Source: Pseudomonas kilonensis (GTDB lineage Bacteria; Pseudomonadota; Gammaproteobacteria; Pseudomonadales; Pseudomonadaceae). Taken from it: a stretch of 64,000 nucleotides of DNA. The position numbers were made by a program, and so were the translations under genes. The notes beneath the pieces were generated by a model, which was given only the letters and a program-made list of their open reading frames with translations, was not told the origin of the DNA and did no database searches. The stretch spans positions 106,895 to 170,894 of the forward strand of contig NZ_LHVH01000005.1 in the NCBI RefSeq assembly GCF_001269885.1. Direction: 5' to 3'. Each line of letters begins with the position of its first letter. Within the stretch, counting starts at the first letter, position 1. Shown here in pieces: positions 52,428 to 62,553 of the stretch.

Positions 52428-53065
52428 TGCAGACGGTCGCGGTAATCGACTACGGCATGGGCAACCTGCACTCGGTGGCCAAGGCTCTCGAGCACGTGGG
52501 CGCTGGCAAGGTGCTGATCACCAGCGATGCCGACGTGATTCGCGAAGCCGACCGGGTGGTGTTCCCCGGCGTCGGTGCGATTCGCGATTGCATGGCCGAG
52601 ATCCGTCGCCTGGGCTTCGACAAGCTGGTGCACGAAGTCAGCCAGGACCGTCCGTTCCTTGGCATCTGCGTGGGCATGCAAGCCTTGCTCGAGCGCAGCG
52701 AAGAGAACGACGGCGTCGATTGCATCTCCATGTTTCCAGGCCAGGTGAAGTTTTTCGGCAAGGGCCTGCATGAAGACGGCGAGCACCTGAAAGTCCCGCA
52801 CATGGGCTGGAACGAAGTGAAGCAGACGGTGGATCACCCGCTGTGGCACAACATCCCGGACCTGGCGCGCTTCTACTTCGTGCACAGCTACTACATCGCC
52901 GCCGGCAATGCGCGGCAGGTGGTGGGCAGCGGTCACTATGGCGTCGATTTCGCCGCGGCCCTGGCCGATGGTTCGCGCTTCGCCGTGCAGTTCCACCCCG
53001 AGAAGAGCCATACCCATGGCCTGCAGCTGTTGCAGAACTTCGCCGCGTGGGACGGGCGCTGGTAA
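52427..53065 (+). CDS. hisH: Imidazole glycerol phosphate synthase, glutaminase subunit HisH
   Basis: A 212-residue glutamine amidotransferase that supplies ammonia to HisF. The catalytic Cys is in [17 protein letters not shown] and the His/Glu dyad is in [11 protein letters not shown]. Its stop shares a base with the next start (TAATG). Confidence 0.96.
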   Translation: MQTVAVIDYGMGNLHSVAKALEHVGAGKVLITSDADVIREADRVVFPGVGAIRDCMAEIRRLGFDKLVHEVSQDRPFLGICVGMQALLERSEENDGVDCISMFPGQVKFFGKGLHEDGEHLKVPHMGWNEVKQTVDHPLWHNIPDLARFYFVHSYYIAAGNARQVVGSGHYGVDFAAALADGSRFAVQFHPEKSHTHGLQLLQNFAAWDGRW

Positions 53066-53319
53066 TGGCCCGCAAGAAACCGCCGATCCTCACCCTCACG
53101 CCCGAGCAGGAGAGTGAAGCGAACCGCAAGATCCAGCGGTTCATGGAGGACCGTTTCGAGCTGGACCTGGGCTCGTTCGAAGCGGCGGAAATTCTTGACC
53201 TGTTTACCCGCGAAATTGCTCCGCACTATTACAACAGGGCGATTTTCGATGTGCAGACGCACCTTAAAGAAAGGTTCGAAAGCATTGAAAGCGACTTGTG
53301 GGCGCTCGAGAAAAACTGA
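53065..53319 (+). CDS. DUF2164 family protein within the his operon
   Basis: An 84-residue soluble helical protein ([40 protein letters not shown]). DUF2164 is a small family of unknown function. It begins at the hisH stop (TAATG) and ends 42 bp before hisA, so it is co-expressed with the histidine genes. Confidence 0.85.
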   Translation: MARKKPPILTLTPEQESEANRKIQRFMEDRFELDLGSFEAAEILDLFTREIAPHYYNRAIFDVQTHLKERFESIESDLWALEKN

Positions 53320-53361
53320 TTTTCGAGCCAAGCTGAATATTCGTATTTGAAGGTTTGCCAG

Positions 53362-54099
53362 ATGCTGATTATCCCCGCTATCGATCTCAAGGACGGCGCT
53401 TGCGTACGTCTGCGTCAGGGCCGCATGGAAGACTCCACGGTGTTTTCCGATGACCCGGTGAGCATGGCCGCCAAGTGGGTGGAGGGCGGCTGCCGTCGCC
53501 TGCATCTGGTCGATCTGAACGGTGCCTTCGAAGGGCAACCGGTCAATGGCGAAGTGGTCACGGCCATTGCCAAGCGCTACCCGAACCTGCCGATCCAGAT
53601 CGGCGGCGGCATTCGCTCGCTGGAAACCATCGAACATTACGTCAAGGCTGGCGTGAGCTACGTGATCATCGGCACCAAGGCCGTGAAAGAGCCCGAGTTC
53701 GTTGCTGAAGCGTGCCGCGCCTTCCCGGGCAAGGTCATCGTTGGCCTGGACGCAAAAGACGGTTTTGTCGCCACCGACGGCTGGGCTGAAGTCAGCACCG
53801 TGCAGGTGATCGACCTGGCCAAGCGTTTCGAAGCCGACGGCGTGTCTGCCATCGTCTACACCGACATCGCCAAAGACGGCATGATGCAGGGCTGCAATGT
53901 CCCGTTCACCGCCGCCCTGGCTGCCGCGACGAAGATCCCGGTCATCGCTTCCGGTGGCATCCACAACCTGGGTGACATCAAGGCGCTGCTCGACGCCAAG
54001 GCGCCGGGCATCATCGGTGCGATCACCGGTCGCGCGATCTACGAAGGCACCCTGGACGTCGCCGAGGCCCAGGCCTTCTGCGATACCTATAAAGGCTGA
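53362..54099 (+). CDS. hisA: ProFAR isomerase HisA
   Basis: A 245-residue TIM barrel that isomerises ProFAR to PRFAR. Asp8 in [20 protein letters not shown] and Asp about 130 in [11 protein letters not shown] are the catalytic pair, and the phosphate loops IGGGIRSLE and ASGGIHNLG are clear. The start is ATG 53362 at MLIIPAID. Confidence 0.97.
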   Translation: MLIIPAIDLKDGACVRLRQGRMEDSTVFSDDPVSMAAKWVEGGCRRLHLVDLNGAFEGQPVNGEVVTAIAKRYPNLPIQIGGGIRSLETIEHYVKAGVSYVIIGTKAVKEPEFVAEACRAFPGKVIVGLDAKDGFVATDGWAEVSTVQVIDLAKRFEADGVSAIVYTDIAKDGMMQGCNVPFTAALAAATKIPVIASGGIHNLGDIKALLDAKAPGIIGAITGRAIYEGTLDVAEAQAFCDTYKG

Positions 54100-54108
54100 G
54101 GACTCACC

Positions 54109-54879
54109 ATGGCGCTGGCCAAACGCATCATCCCTTGCCTGGACGTGGACAACGGCCGGGTGGTCAAGGGCGTCAAGTTCGAGAACATCCGTGATGCCGG
54201 CGACCCGGTGGAAATCGCCCGTCGCTACGACGAACAGGGTGCGGACGAGATTACCTTCCTCGACATCACGGCCAGCGTCGATGGCCGCGATACCACATTG
54301 CATACCGTCGAGCGCATGGCCAGCCAGGTGTTCATCCCGCTGACCGTGGGCGGTGGCGTACGCACCGTGCAAGACATCCGCAACCTGCTCAATGCCGGGG
54401 CCGACAAGGTGTCGATCAACACCGCGGCGGTGTTCAACCCGGAATTCGTCGGCGAAGCGGCCCAGCACTTTGGCTCGCAGTGCATCGTCGTGGCCATCGA
54501 TGCGAAGAAGGTCTCCGGCCCGGGCGAAACCCCGCGCTGGGAAATCTTCACCCACGGCGGGCGCAAACCCACGGGCCTCGACGCCGTCGAGTGGGCGAAG
54601 AAGATGGAAGGCCTGGGCGCCGGTGAAATCCTGCTGACCAGCATGGACCAGGACGGCATGAAAAACGGCTTCGACCTGGGCGTCACTCGCGCCATCAGCG
54701 ATGCCCTGGGCATTCCGGTGATCGCTTCCGGCGGCGTCGGCAACCTGCAACACCTGGCCGACGGCATCCTCGAAGGCCATGCCAGCGCGGTGCTGGCGGC
54801 GAGCATTTTCCACTTTGGCGAATACACCGTGCCGGAAGCCAAGGCCTACATGGCGCATCGCGGTATCTGCATTCGCTGA
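54109..54879 (+). CDS. hisF: Imidazole glycerol phosphate synthase, cyclase subunit HisF
   Basis: A 256-residue TIM barrel cyclising PRFAR with ammonia from HisH. Catalytic Asp11 is in [15 protein letters not shown], with Asp130 in [11 protein letters not shown]; the phosphate loops [10 protein letters not shown] and [10 protein letters not shown] are intact. It starts 10 bp after hisA. Confidence 0.97.
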   Translation: MALAKRIIPCLDVDNGRVVKGVKFENIRDAGDPVEIARRYDEQGADEITFLDITASVDGRDTTLHTVERMASQVFIPLTVGGGVRTVQDIRNLLNAGADKVSINTAAVFNPEFVGEAAQHFGSQCIVVAIDAKKVSGPGETPRWEIFTHGGRKPTGLDAVEWAKKMEGLGAGEILLTSMDQDGMKNGFDLGVTRAISDALGIPVIASGGVGNLQHLADGILEGHASAVLAASIFHFGEYTVPEAKAYMAHRGICIR

Positions 54880-54942
54880 CTGCTGGACACCATGGCGGGC
54901 CCAAGGCACTCTTGGGCACACCATGGATTGCGGTAGCCCGAC

Positions 54943-55689
54943 ATGCTCAAACGCCTCGTTCTTGCCTTTGCCGGTGCCACGCTGCTGCTCGCCGGTACCG
55001 TCCGCGCCGCTGAAACATCGCTGGTGTTACTGACGGAAAACTTCCCGCCGTACAACATGGCCAAGAACGGCAAGAACTTCGCCCAGGACGAAAACATCCA
55101 TGGCATTGCCGCGGACATCGTCCGCGAAATATTCAAGCGTGCCGATATCTCCTACAGCCTGACGCTGCGTTTCCCCTGGGAGCGCATCTACAAACTCGCC
55201 TTGGAAAACCCTGGCTACGGTGTGTTTGTCATGGCGCGGTTGCCGGAGCGTGAAAAGCTGTTCAAATGGGTTGGCCCGATCGGCCCGGATGATTGGATCA
55301 TGCTCGCCAAGGCCGACAGCAAGATCGCCCTAGGCTCGCTGGAGCAGGCGCGCCAATACAAGGTCGGTGCCTACAAGGGCGACGCGATTGCCGAGACATT
55401 GGCCAAGCAAGGGCTGAACCCGATTGTCGTGTTGCGCGATCAGGACAACGCCCGGAAACTGGTCAACGGCCAGATCGACCTGTGGGCCACCGGCGACCCT
55501 GCCGGGCGGTACCTGGCGCGTCAGGAAGGGGTGAACGATCTCAAGACCGTGCTGCGATTCAACAGTGCCGAGCTGTACCTGGCCTTGAACAAAGACGTGC
55601 CTGACGACGTGGTTGCCCGGCTTCAAAAGGCCCTGGATGAATTGCGCAAGGAAGGTGAAGTGGACGCGATCATGGCGCGGTATCTCTGA
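54943..55689 (+). CDS. Periplasmic solute-binding protein (family 3)
   Basis: A 248-residue exported protein with signal peptide MLKRLVLAFAGATLLLAGTV RA (cleaved near 22). The family 3 pattern is present (LLTENFPPYNMAKNG, HGIAADIVREIFKRADISYS, LALENPGYGVFVMARLPERE). No permease or ATPase lies next to it, so it may act as an orphan binding protein or serve another system; the ligand is unknown. From memory the same gene follows the his genes in P. aeruginosa (PA5136). Confidence 0.85.
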   Translation: MLKRLVLAFAGATLLLAGTVRAAETSLVLLTENFPPYNMAKNGKNFAQDENIHGIAADIVREIFKRADISYSLTLRFPWERIYKLALENPGYGVFVMARLPEREKLFKWVGPIGPDDWIMLAKADSKIALGSLEQARQYKVGAYKGDAIAETLAKQGLNPIVVLRDQDNARKLVNGQIDLWATGDPAGRYLARQEGVNDLKTVLRFNSAELYLALNKDVPDDVVARLQKALDELRKEGEVDAIMARYL

Positions 55690-55714
55690 GCGCTGTGCAG
55701 GACTGTGCCGCCGC

Positions 55715-55971
55715 CATCGTCGGATCGCCGCCCGGAGCAAGCTCGCTCCCACAGGTATCCGGGTGTTCATAAATACTGCCTTCACCACAGATCAAAATGT
55801 GGGAGCGAGCCTGCTCGCGAATGCGGTGGATCAGCTTGCAGAGATGTTGAATGTGCAGCCTTCATCGCGAGCAGGCTCGCTCCCACAAGGGATCTGCTGT
55901 GAATACAAATCTTGTGCCCGATGCAGAACCACTGTGGGAGCGAGCTTGCTCCGGGCGGCGATCCGACGATG
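55715..55971. repeat. Perfect 40-bp inverted repeat enclosing a REPIN
   Basis: Outer arms of 40 identical bases in opposite orientation (55715-55754 and 55932-55971), each with CGGATCGCCGCCCGGAGCAA and a REP core, flank an inner REPIN (TGTGGGAGCGAGCCTGCTCG at 55799-55818 and its complement to about 55888). Together they form a four-REP nested palindrome that could fold as a long cruciform or hairpin. Confidence 0.92.
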
Positions 55972-55989
55972 AAGGCAACGCGGTCGCCG

Positions 55990-56769
55990 CTACCGATAAA
56001 CCCCATCCTTCCCATGCCCGACCATTGCCCGATTGCTGCGCAGGCTGATCATCGACTTGATGTCGATCCATTCGATGCCCTGGGCCTTGAGCTTGGGTAG
56101 CTCGCGTTCGAGCACGGCCAGGGTCTGCGGGTAGGGGTGGCCGATCATCACGGCCGAGCCCTGCCGGCGGGCCAGGTCGATGGCGCTCTGGAGTTGCTGG
56201 GCGATGGCGGCTTCGGTGCGCTCGTCGTCCAGGAACACGTCCCGCGACACGCTGGCGAGGCCGATCTTCTGCGCCTCGGCGGCGGCGACTGTCTGGGCGC
56301 TGGTGCGGCTGTCGACGAAAAACTTGTGGCGCTGCTGCAAATTCGCCATCAGCCACGCCATGGCCTGGGGCTGGGCGGTCATGCGGCTGCCCATGTGGTT
56401 GTTGATCCCGCTGGTGTAGGGCACTGCCGCGAAGGCGGCGTCGAGGCGCTTGCCCAGTTCTTCGACGGGCAGCTCAGGATGCCAGGCGAACGGCCCGGAG
56501 GCCGGGTCCATGGGCATGTGCAGCATGACCAGTTTGCCGGCGCGATGGGCCTCGCGGGCGAATTCGGCGGCGTGGGGTGTGTCCGGCATGATCGCGGCGG
56601 TGACCGGGCCGGGGAGGGCCAGTACCCGGCGATCCCTAGGCAGGTTTTGCCCCAGGTCATCGATGATCAGGCTCAGGTACGCCTTGTGCGGCGAAGAGGG
56701 TGTGGCGGGCGCCGCGTTAACGGCCCCCGCCAGCAGGCACAGCAGGACGAAGGTAAAACGCAGGCCCAT
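55990..56769 (-). CDS. Divergent polysaccharide deacetylase family protein (YibQ)
   Basis: A 259-residue exported protein (signal peptide MGLRFTFVLLCLLAGAVNA) with the YibQ-type divergent polysaccharide-deacetylase fold: YLSLIIDDLGQNLPRDRRVL, ALPGPVTAAIMPDTPHA, LVMLHMPMDPASGPF, INNHMGSRMT and FVDSRTSA. The Asp and His residues of the carbohydrate-esterase active site are partly kept, so activity is possible but unproved. It lies 1 bp downstream of ctpA, probably in the same message. Confidence 0.88.
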   Translation of the reverse strand: MGLRFTFVLLCLLAGAVNAAPATPSSPHKAYLSLIIDDLGQNLPRDRRVLALPGPVTAAIMPDTPHAAEFAREAHRAGKLVMLHMPMDPASGPFAWHPELPVEELGKRLDAAFAAVPYTSGINNHMGSRMTAQPQAMAWLMANLQQRHKFFVDSRTSAQTVAAAEAQKIGLASVSRDVFLDDERTEAAIAQQLQSAIDLARRQGSAVMIGHPYPQTLAVLERELPKLKAQGIEWIDIKSMISLRSNRAMVGHGKDGVYR

Positions 56770-56770
56770 C

Positions 56771-58087
56771 TCAGCGGCCGGACGTGATGTTCAACCCTTT
56801 GAGCAGGCTCAGGGCCTGGGCCAACTGATAGTCGTCATCCTGCGGCATTGGCTTGGCCTTGGCGCCTGAGCCGGTCGGCTTGTCGGCACCGCCGTTGCCA
56901 TTGCCCAGGTGACCTTGCAGGTCGGCTTCCTTGAAGTATTCGCTGTCCTGCTCGTTGGTGATCTTGGCCTTGCGCACCTCGATGTCCGGGACGATGCCCT
57001 GGGCCTGGATGGAGCGGCCGTTGGGCGTGAAGTACAGCGCGGTGGTGATCTTCAGGGCGCGGTCGTTGTTCAGTGGCAAGACGGTCTGTACCGAGCCCTT
57101 GCCGAAACTGGTGGTGCCCATGACCACGCCACGCTTCTGGTCTTGCAGGGCGCCGGCGACGATTTCCGATGCCGAGGCGCTGCCGCCGTTGATCAGCACT
57201 ACCAATGGCACGGCTTCGCTCAGGTCGTTGCCGGTGGCCGAGAAGCGCAGCTCGGAATTGGCGATGCGCCCCTTGGTGTAGACGATCAGGCCCTTGGTGA
57301 TGAAGTGATCCACCACTTCCACTGCCGATTGCAGCACGCCGCCGGGGTTGTTGCGCAGGTCCAGGACCAGGCCGTTGAGCTTCTTGCCGTTGTCCTTGCG
57401 CATCTTGGCCAGGGCCTTGGCGACTTCTTCGCCGGTCTTGACCTGGAACTGAGTGATGCGGATGTAGCCGTAGCCCGATTCCAGCAACTGGCTCTTCACG
57501 CTCTTGACCTGGATGACCGCTCGCGTGAGGGTCACGTCGAACGGCGTGCCGCCGTCGCGCACCAGGGTCAGGGTGATCTTCTGGCCGATCTTGCCGCGCA
57601 TCTTGTCCACGGCTTCGGTCATGCTTTGGCCGCGGGTCGGCTGGCCGTTGATCTTGACGATGAAGTCACCGGCCTGGATGCCGGCCTTGGAAGCGGGTGT
57701 GTCGTCGATCGGCGAAACCACTTTGACAAAACCGTCTTCGCTGCCGACCTCGATGCCCAGGCCGCCGAATTCGCCGCTGGTGCTTTCCTGCAGCTCGGCA
57801 AAATCCTCCGGCCCCAGGTAGGCCGAATGCGGGTCAAGGTTGCTGAGCATGCCTTTGATGGCGTTCTCCAGCAGTACTTTGTCGTCCACCGGTTCGACAT
57901 AGGCGGCCTTGATCCGGTCCATGACCTCGGCAAAGGTGCGCAGTTCGTCCAGCGGCAGCGGGGCCTTGGTGGTCGCGGCTGTGGCGGCGGGTGCCGACGG
58001 GGCCGGTTCGGCGGCGAAAGCCAGGGGCGCAGCGATCACGAGGGCGATCGTCAGGGCCAGCGAGGTAAGGCGGGACAAATGCAGCAT
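56771..58087 (-). CDS. ctpA: C-terminal processing peptidase (S41, CtpA)
   Basis: A 438-residue periplasmic serine protease with signal peptide (MLHLSRLTSLALTIALVIAA PLAFA), a PDZ domain (about 95-170: GLGIEVGSEDGFVKVVSPID, FIVKINGQPTRGQS) and the S41 catalytic domain with Ser in LINGGSASASEIVAGAL and Lys in TTSFGKGSVQTV. CtpA-type enzymes degrade peptidoglycan hydrolases. A Gly/Asn-rich linker precedes the C-terminal tail. It lies between envC and yibQ; ATG 58087 gives the signal peptide. Confidence 0.92.
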   Translation of the reverse strand: MLHLSRLTSLALTIALVIAAPLAFAAEPAPSAPAATAATTKAPLPLDELRTFAEVMDRIKAAYVEPVDDKVLLENAIKGMLSNLDPHSAYLGPEDFAELQESTSGEFGGLGIEVGSEDGFVKVVSPIDDTPASKAGIQAGDFIVKINGQPTRGQSMTEAVDKMRGKIGQKITLTLVRDGGTPFDVTLTRAVIQVKSVKSQLLESGYGYIRITQFQVKTGEEVAKALAKMRKDNGKKLNGLVLDLRNNPGGVLQSAVEVVDHFITKGLIVYTKGRIANSELRFSATGNDLSEAVPLVVLINGGSASASEIVAGALQDQKRGVVMGTTSFGKGSVQTVLPLNNDRALKITTALYFTPNGRSIQAQGIVPDIEVRKAKITNEQDSEYFKEADLQGHLGNGNGGADKPTGSGAKAKPMPQDDDYQLAQALSLLKGLNITSGR

Positions 58088-58119
58088 GTCGAACGAACTC
58101 CTTAATAGGATGGGCGCGC

Positions 58120-59412
58120 TTATCCTTGCGCACGACACCATTGGGTCGGGTCACTGGGGCGACCCTGCTGACGAATAGCGAAATACAGTGCTGGCGTATC
58201 CTGCCCGCCACTGTTACCGACCGTGGAGATGGACTCACCGGCCTTGACCACATCCCCCGCGGACTTGAGCAGCGTCTGGTTGTGGCCGTACAGGCTCAAA
58301 TAACCGTTGCCGTGATCCAGGATCACCAGCAGGCCGGCGCCGCGCAGCCAGTCGGCGAAGACCACGCGCCCGCCATGCACGGCATGCACCTGGCTACCGG
58401 CGGAGGCGCTGATCATCACGCCGTCCCACTTGGTGCGGGTGTCGTCGCCGCGGGTTTCACCAAAGCGCGCAAGCAGTCGACCATTGACCGGCCATGGAAG
58501 TTTGCCTCGTGCCGAACCAAAAGCGCCGCCGAAGGTTTCTCCGTCACTGGAAACCAGTGCGCCGGGGCTGGATTTTGCCGGTTTGCGCGGTGCGTCGCCG
58601 GCGTCTGCGTCGGCCTGGGCTTCACGCAAACGCTTTTTTTCGGCTTCCTGCTGGGCGATCAGCGCTTTCTGGCGCGCTTCTTCCGCCTCTCGGGCCTGGC
58701 GGGCCAGGGTTTCTTCGATGGTTTTCAACACATTGGCCAGTTCGGCCTGGTCCTGCTCGCGGGCCTTGAGCTTGCTGTCGCGAGCCTTCACATCGTCATT
58801 GAGCTTGGCCAGGGCCACCTGGCGTTCCTTGCGGACCTTCTCGAGCTCTTCGCGCTGGGTGTCGAGGCTGCTTTTCTGCACCAGCAATTGGGCTTGCTGC
58901 AGCTCGATGTCTTTTTCGACATTGGCCAGTTGGCGCAGGGTTTCGTTGAAGCTCTTGAGCTGTTCCAGGCGTGCCTGGCTCAGGTAATCGTAATAAGTGA
59001 GGGTGCGGGCGAATTTCTCGGGGTTCTGCTGGTTGAGCAGCAGCTTGAGGTATTCCTGGCGACCGTTCTGGTAGGCGGCCCGGGCCTGGATGGCGATCAG
59101 CTTTTGCTGTTCAGTGCGCGCGCTCTGGAGTTTTTTTTTCTCTCCATCGAGTCGTTGCAGCTCGGATTCGCTTTTCTTCAGCTCTTTTTGCAGGGCTTCG
59201 ACCTGCTTCTCCAGATTGCCCATCTCGGTCTCGGTGCCGCGCAGGTCTTTCTGCACGCCGGATTTCTCTTCCTGCAACTTGCCCAGCAGCTTTTTCAGCT
59301 CGGCAATGTCCTGGCGCGTGGCTTCCAACTGTTGTTGGGTTTGCGCGCGCTCGTCGGCAAAGGCCGGTTGGAGCAGGCAGGTCAGAGCGAGGGCTATCAG
59401 GACGCGAAGCAT
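58120..59412 (-). CDS. envC: EnvC-type murein hydrolase activator
   Basis: A 430-residue exported protein (signal peptide MLRVLIALALTCLLQPAFA, ATG 59412). Residues about 22-260 are a long coiled coil (ELKKLLGKLQEEKSGVQKDL, LARQAREAEEARQKALIAQQ) and the C-terminal about 120 residues are a LytM/M23 fold. The zinc ligands are replaced (KWDGVM for HxxxD, ALYFAI for the HxH strand), as in EnvC, so it activates amidases at the septum rather than cutting itself. It is upstream of ctpA. Confidence 0.93.
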   Translation of the reverse strand: MLRVLIALALTCLLQPAFADERAQTQQQLEATRQDIAELKKLLGKLQEEKSGVQKDLRGTETEMGNLEKQVEALQKELKKSESELQRLDGEKKKLQSARTEQQKLIAIQARAAYQNGRQEYLKLLLNQQNPEKFARTLTYYDYLSQARLEQLKSFNETLRQLANVEKDIELQQAQLLVQKSSLDTQREELEKVRKERQVALAKLNDDVKARDSKLKAREQDQAELANVLKTIEETLARQAREAEEARQKALIAQQEAEKKRLREAQADADAGDAPRKPAKSSPGALVSSDGETFGGAFGSARGKLPWPVNGRLLARFGETRGDDTRTKWDGVMISASAGSQVHAVHGGRVVFADWLRGAGLLVILDHGNGYLSLYGHNQTLLKSAGDVVKAGESISTVGNSGGQDTPALYFAIRQQGRPSDPTQWCRAQG

Positions 59413-59533
59413 AGAGGCGGGCGACACCAGGGAAAGGGACGGCCTAGTATGCCCGCCCCACGCTGCAAAAAAAACGCCCATTTGGGGCTGTGTGATAACT
59501 GGAGTGGTGCAGGGCACTTATTTCCCGCCAAAC

Positions 59534-59631
59534 CCCTGTGGGAGCAAAGCTTGCTCGCGATGACGTCGGCACATCCAACGAAAATGTAGATTGTCAGATT
59601 GCTATCGCGAGCAAGCTTTGCTCCCACAGGG
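59534..59631. repeat. REPIN between envC and gpmI
   Basis: CCCTGTGGGAGCAAAGCTTG from 59534 with the complementary AAGCTTTGCTCCCACAGGG to 59631. It separates two same-strand genes, gpmI upstream and envC downstream. Confidence 0.9.
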
Positions 59632-59653
59632 TTTACGGTGATTGATGGATCAA

Positions 59654-61183
59654 TCAGACCAGGATCGACGTCCCGGTCATCTCCGCCGGCTGCTCCATGC
59701 CCAGCAGCATCAGCATGGTCGGTGCCACGTCGGCCAGCACGCCGCCGTCGCGGACCTTGAAATCACGCTTGCCGACATAGATAAACGGCACCGGCTCGGT
59801 GGTGTGGGCGGTGTGGGCCTGGCCGGTGGATTCATCGGACATCTGCTCGACGTTGCCGTGGTCGGCCGTGATCAGTGCTTCGCCGCCGACCTTTTCCAGG
59901 GCTTCGACGATGCGGCCAACGCAGGTGTCCAGGCATTCCACGGCCTTGACCGCCGCGTCGAACACGCCGCTGTGGCCCACCATGTCGCCGTTGGCGTAGT
60001 TGACCACGATCACGTCGTAACGCTGGTTTTCAATGGCCTCGACGATGCGGTCGGTCACTTCCGGCGCGCTCATCTCCGGTTGCAGGTCGTAGGTGGCGAC
60101 TTTTGGCGAGGGGATCAGGATGCGTTCTTCGCCCGGGAAGGGTTCTTCACGGCCGCCGGAGAAAAAGAACGTCACGTGGGCGTATTTTTCGGTCTCGGCG
60201 ATGCGCAGTTGGGTCTTGCCGTTCTTCGCCAGGTAGTCGCCCAGCACGTTTTCCAGGCTGCCGGCGGCGAAGGCCGATGGCGCGGGGATGCTGGCGGCGT
60301 ATTGGGTCAGCATCACGAAACCGGCCAGTTTCGGCTGGCGAGCGCGTTCGAACGCCTTGAAGTCGTCCTCGACAAACACGCGGGTCAGTTCGCGAGCGCG
60401 GTCGGCGCGGAAGTTCATGAACACCACGGCGTCGCCGTCTTCAACCTTGACCGGCTCACCGATGGTGGTGGCCTTGACGAATTCGTCGCTTTCGCCGCGC
60501 TCGTAGGCGGCTTGCAAGCCTTCCTGGGCGGTGGCGGCGTTGAAATCGGCGCTGCCGTCGACGATCAGGTTGTAGGCCTGGGACACGCGGTCCCAACGGT
60601 TGTCACGGTCCATGGCGTAGTAGCGGCCAATGAGGCTGGCGATGCGACCCTTGCCGAGTGCCTGGAACGCTGCGTCCAGCAGTTCGATCGACGACGTGGC
60701 GCTTTTCGGCGGGGTGTCGCGGCCATCGAGGAACGCGTGCAGGTAGATCTGCTCGGCGCCGCGCTTGAAGGCCAGTTCGGCCATGGCAATCAGGTGGTCC
60801 TGGTGGCTGTGCACGCCACCGTCGGACAGCAGGCCCATGAAGTGCACGGCCTTGCCGGCGGCCACGGCTTTATCCACGGCGGCGCAGATGGTCGGGTTTT
60901 CGAAGAATTCACCGTCGCGGATCGATTTGGTCACGCGGGTGAAGTCCTGATACACCACGCGGCCTGCGCCGAGGTTCATGTGGCCGACTTCGGAGTTGCC
61001 CATCTGCCCGTCCGGCAGGCCGACGTCCATGCCGCTGCCGGAGATCAGGCCGTTGGGCACGGTGGCCCACAAACGGTCCAGCACAGGCTTGTTGGCCGAA
61101 TACACGGCGTTGGATTCGTGGCTGTCACTGTGACCGAAGCCGTCGAGAATCATCAGGACCAAAGGTTTAGGCGTGGTAGTCAT
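59654..61183 (-). CDS. gpmI: Phosphoglycerate mutase, cofactor-independent
   Basis: A 509-residue alkaline-phosphatase-fold enzyme interconverting 3- and 2-phosphoglycerate in glycolysis. The metal motifs [12 protein letters not shown] and [12 protein letters not shown], the catalytic Ser in [19 protein letters not shown], and HDGRDTPP-type ([11 protein letters not shown]) are intact. The start is ATG 61183 at MTTTPKPLV. It is divergent from the rhodanese-grxC-secB unit. Confidence 0.96.
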   Translation of the reverse strand: MTTTPKPLVLMILDGFGHSDSHESNAVYSANKPVLDRLWATVPNGLISGSGMDVGLPDGQMGNSEVGHMNLGAGRVVYQDFTRVTKSIRDGEFFENPTICAAVDKAVAAGKAVHFMGLLSDGGVHSHQDHLIAMAELAFKRGAEQIYLHAFLDGRDTPPKSATSSIELLDAAFQALGKGRIASLIGRYYAMDRDNRWDRVSQAYNLIVDGSADFNAATAQEGLQAAYERGESDEFVKATTIGEPVKVEDGDAVVFMNFRADRARELTRVFVEDDFKAFERARQPKLAGFVMLTQYAASIPAPSAFAAGSLENVLGDYLAKNGKTQLRIAETEKYAHVTFFFSGGREEPFPGEERILIPSPKVATYDLQPEMSAPEVTDRIVEAIENQRYDVIVVNYANGDMVGHSGVFDAAVKAVECLDTCVGRIVEALEKVGGEALITADHGNVEQMSDESTGQAHTAHTTEPVPFIYVGKRDFKVRDGGVLADVAPTMLMLLGMEQPAEMTGTSILV

Positions 61184-61335
61184 GGAATCCACTCGTGGCG
61201 GGTTAAAAGAAGACGATGGAAAAGGGACGGGCAGTTTAAAGGTAAGTTCCGACGGCGTCACCGCCGGGCGGGGTTTGGCCGGCCTTGTGTGCTGTGTATA
61301 CTGGCCGACATTTTAACGCCCTGGAACCTCCTTCG

Positions 61336-61749
61336 ATGGTTGCTCACCTGATTGAATTTGCCACTAACCACTACATTCTCGTCGGTATCTTCGTCGTACT
61401 GCTGGCGTTGCTGGTAGCCCATACGATGCAGGGCGGCGGCCGCAGCCTCAGTACCGCCGAGCTGACGGCGCTGGTCAACAAGGATGCCGGCGTGGTGGTG
61501 GACATCCGCCCGAGCAAGGACTACGCCGCCGGCCACATTGTCGGTGCGGTGAATATTCCCCAGGACAAACTGATCGCCCGTATCGGCGAGCTGGAAAAAC
61601 ACAAGGCCAAGACGCTGATCCTGGTAGATGCCCAAGGCCAGCACGCCGGCACCCACGCCCGCGAGCTGATGAAATCTGGTTTCACCGCCGCCAAGCTGTC
61701 CGGTGGTGTGGCGAGCTGGAAAGCCGACAATCTGCCCCTGGTGAAGTGA
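61336..61749 (+). CDS. Membrane-anchored rhodanese-like protein without active-site Cys
   Basis: A 137-residue protein with one N-terminal helix (YILVGIFVVLLALLVAHTM) and a rhodanese domain (VVVDIRPSKDYAAGHIVGAV NIPQDKL). The loop that normally holds the sulfur-carrying Cys reads LILVDAQGQHAGTHA, with Asp in its place, so it is probably not a sulfurtransferase. It precedes grxC by 1 bp and secB, the conserved arrangement in Pseudomonas as I recall. Confidence 0.9.
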   Translation: MVAHLIEFATNHYILVGIFVVLLALLVAHTMQGGGRSLSTAELTALVNKDAGVVVDIRPSKDYAAGHIVGAVNIPQDKLIARIGELEKHKAKTLILVDAQGQHAGTHARELMKSGFTAAKLSGGVASWKADNLPLVK

Positions 61750-61750
61750 A

Positions 61751-62005
61751 ATGCCCCACGTTGTTGTCTATTCCAGCGATTACTGCCCCTATTGCTCCAG
61801 AGCCAAGTTCCTGCTCCAGAACAAAGGCGTGGCCTTCGAAGAGATCAAGGTCGACGGCAAGCCGCAACTGCGCGCCGAAATGACCCAGAAGGCCGGGCGC
61901 ACGTCCGTGCCGCAGATCTGGATCGGCAGCACCCACGTGGGCGGTTGCGATGATCTGTTCGCCCTGGAGCGTGCCGGTAAGCTCGACGCACTGCTCAAGG
62001 CCTGA
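61751..62005 (+). CDS. grxC: Glutaredoxin 3
   Basis: An 84-residue glutaredoxin with the CPYC site (SSDYCPYCSRAKF, Cys11 and Cys14), the TSVPQIWIG cis-Pro loop and the glutathione-binding GGCDDLFALE. It reduces disulfides with glutathione. Confidence 0.96.
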   Translation: MPHVVVYSSDYCPYCSRAKFLLQNKGVAFEEIKVDGKPQLRAEMTQKAGRTSVPQIWIGSTHVGGCDDLFALERAGKLDALLKA

Positions 62006-62045
62006 ATTTCCCACTGAAAGAACCTGAAAGTAAGAAGGATCTGCG

Positions 62046-62528
62046 ATGACTGACCAACAGAACACAGCTGCCAGCGAAGAAGAAGCCGCACCGCAATTCT
62101 CCTTGCAGCGCATTTATGTACGTGACCTGTCCTTCGAAGCCCCGAAAAGCCCGGCGATCTTTCGCCAGCAGTGGGAGCCGAGTGTAGGCCTGGACCTGAA
62201 CACTCGCCAGAAAGCCCTGGAAGATGACTTCCACGAAGTGGTGCTGACCCTGTCGGTCACCGTGAAAAACGGTGACGAAGTGGCGTTCATCGCCGAAGTG
62301 CAGCAGGCCGGGATCTTCCTGATCAAGAACCTGGATGCGGCCTCGATGAGCCACACCCTCGGTGCGTTCTGCCCGAACATCCTGTTCCCGTACGCCCGCG
62401 AAACCCTGGACAGCCTGGTGACCCGCGGCTCGTTCCCGGCCCTGATGCTGGCCCCGGTGAACTTCGATGCCCTGTATGCGCAAGAACTGCAGCGCATGCA
62501 GCAAGAAGGCGGCGTGACCGTTCAGTAA
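62046..62528 (+). CDS. secB: Protein-export chaperone SecB
   Basis: A 160-residue tetrameric chaperone that keeps preproteins unfolded for SecA. Signatures are [54 protein letters not shown] and [27 protein letters not shown] precedes the ATG at 62046. Confidence 0.97.
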   Translation: MTDQQNTAASEEEAAPQFSLQRIYVRDLSFEAPKSPAIFRQQWEPSVGLDLNTRQKALEDDFHEVVLTLSVTVKNGDEVAFIAEVQQAGIFLIKNLDAASMSHTLGAFCPNILFPYARETLDSLVTRGSFPALMLAPVNFDALYAQELQRMQQEGGVTVQ

Positions 62529-62553
62529 ACGGCGCTGCCAGCCCGGCACAAAC

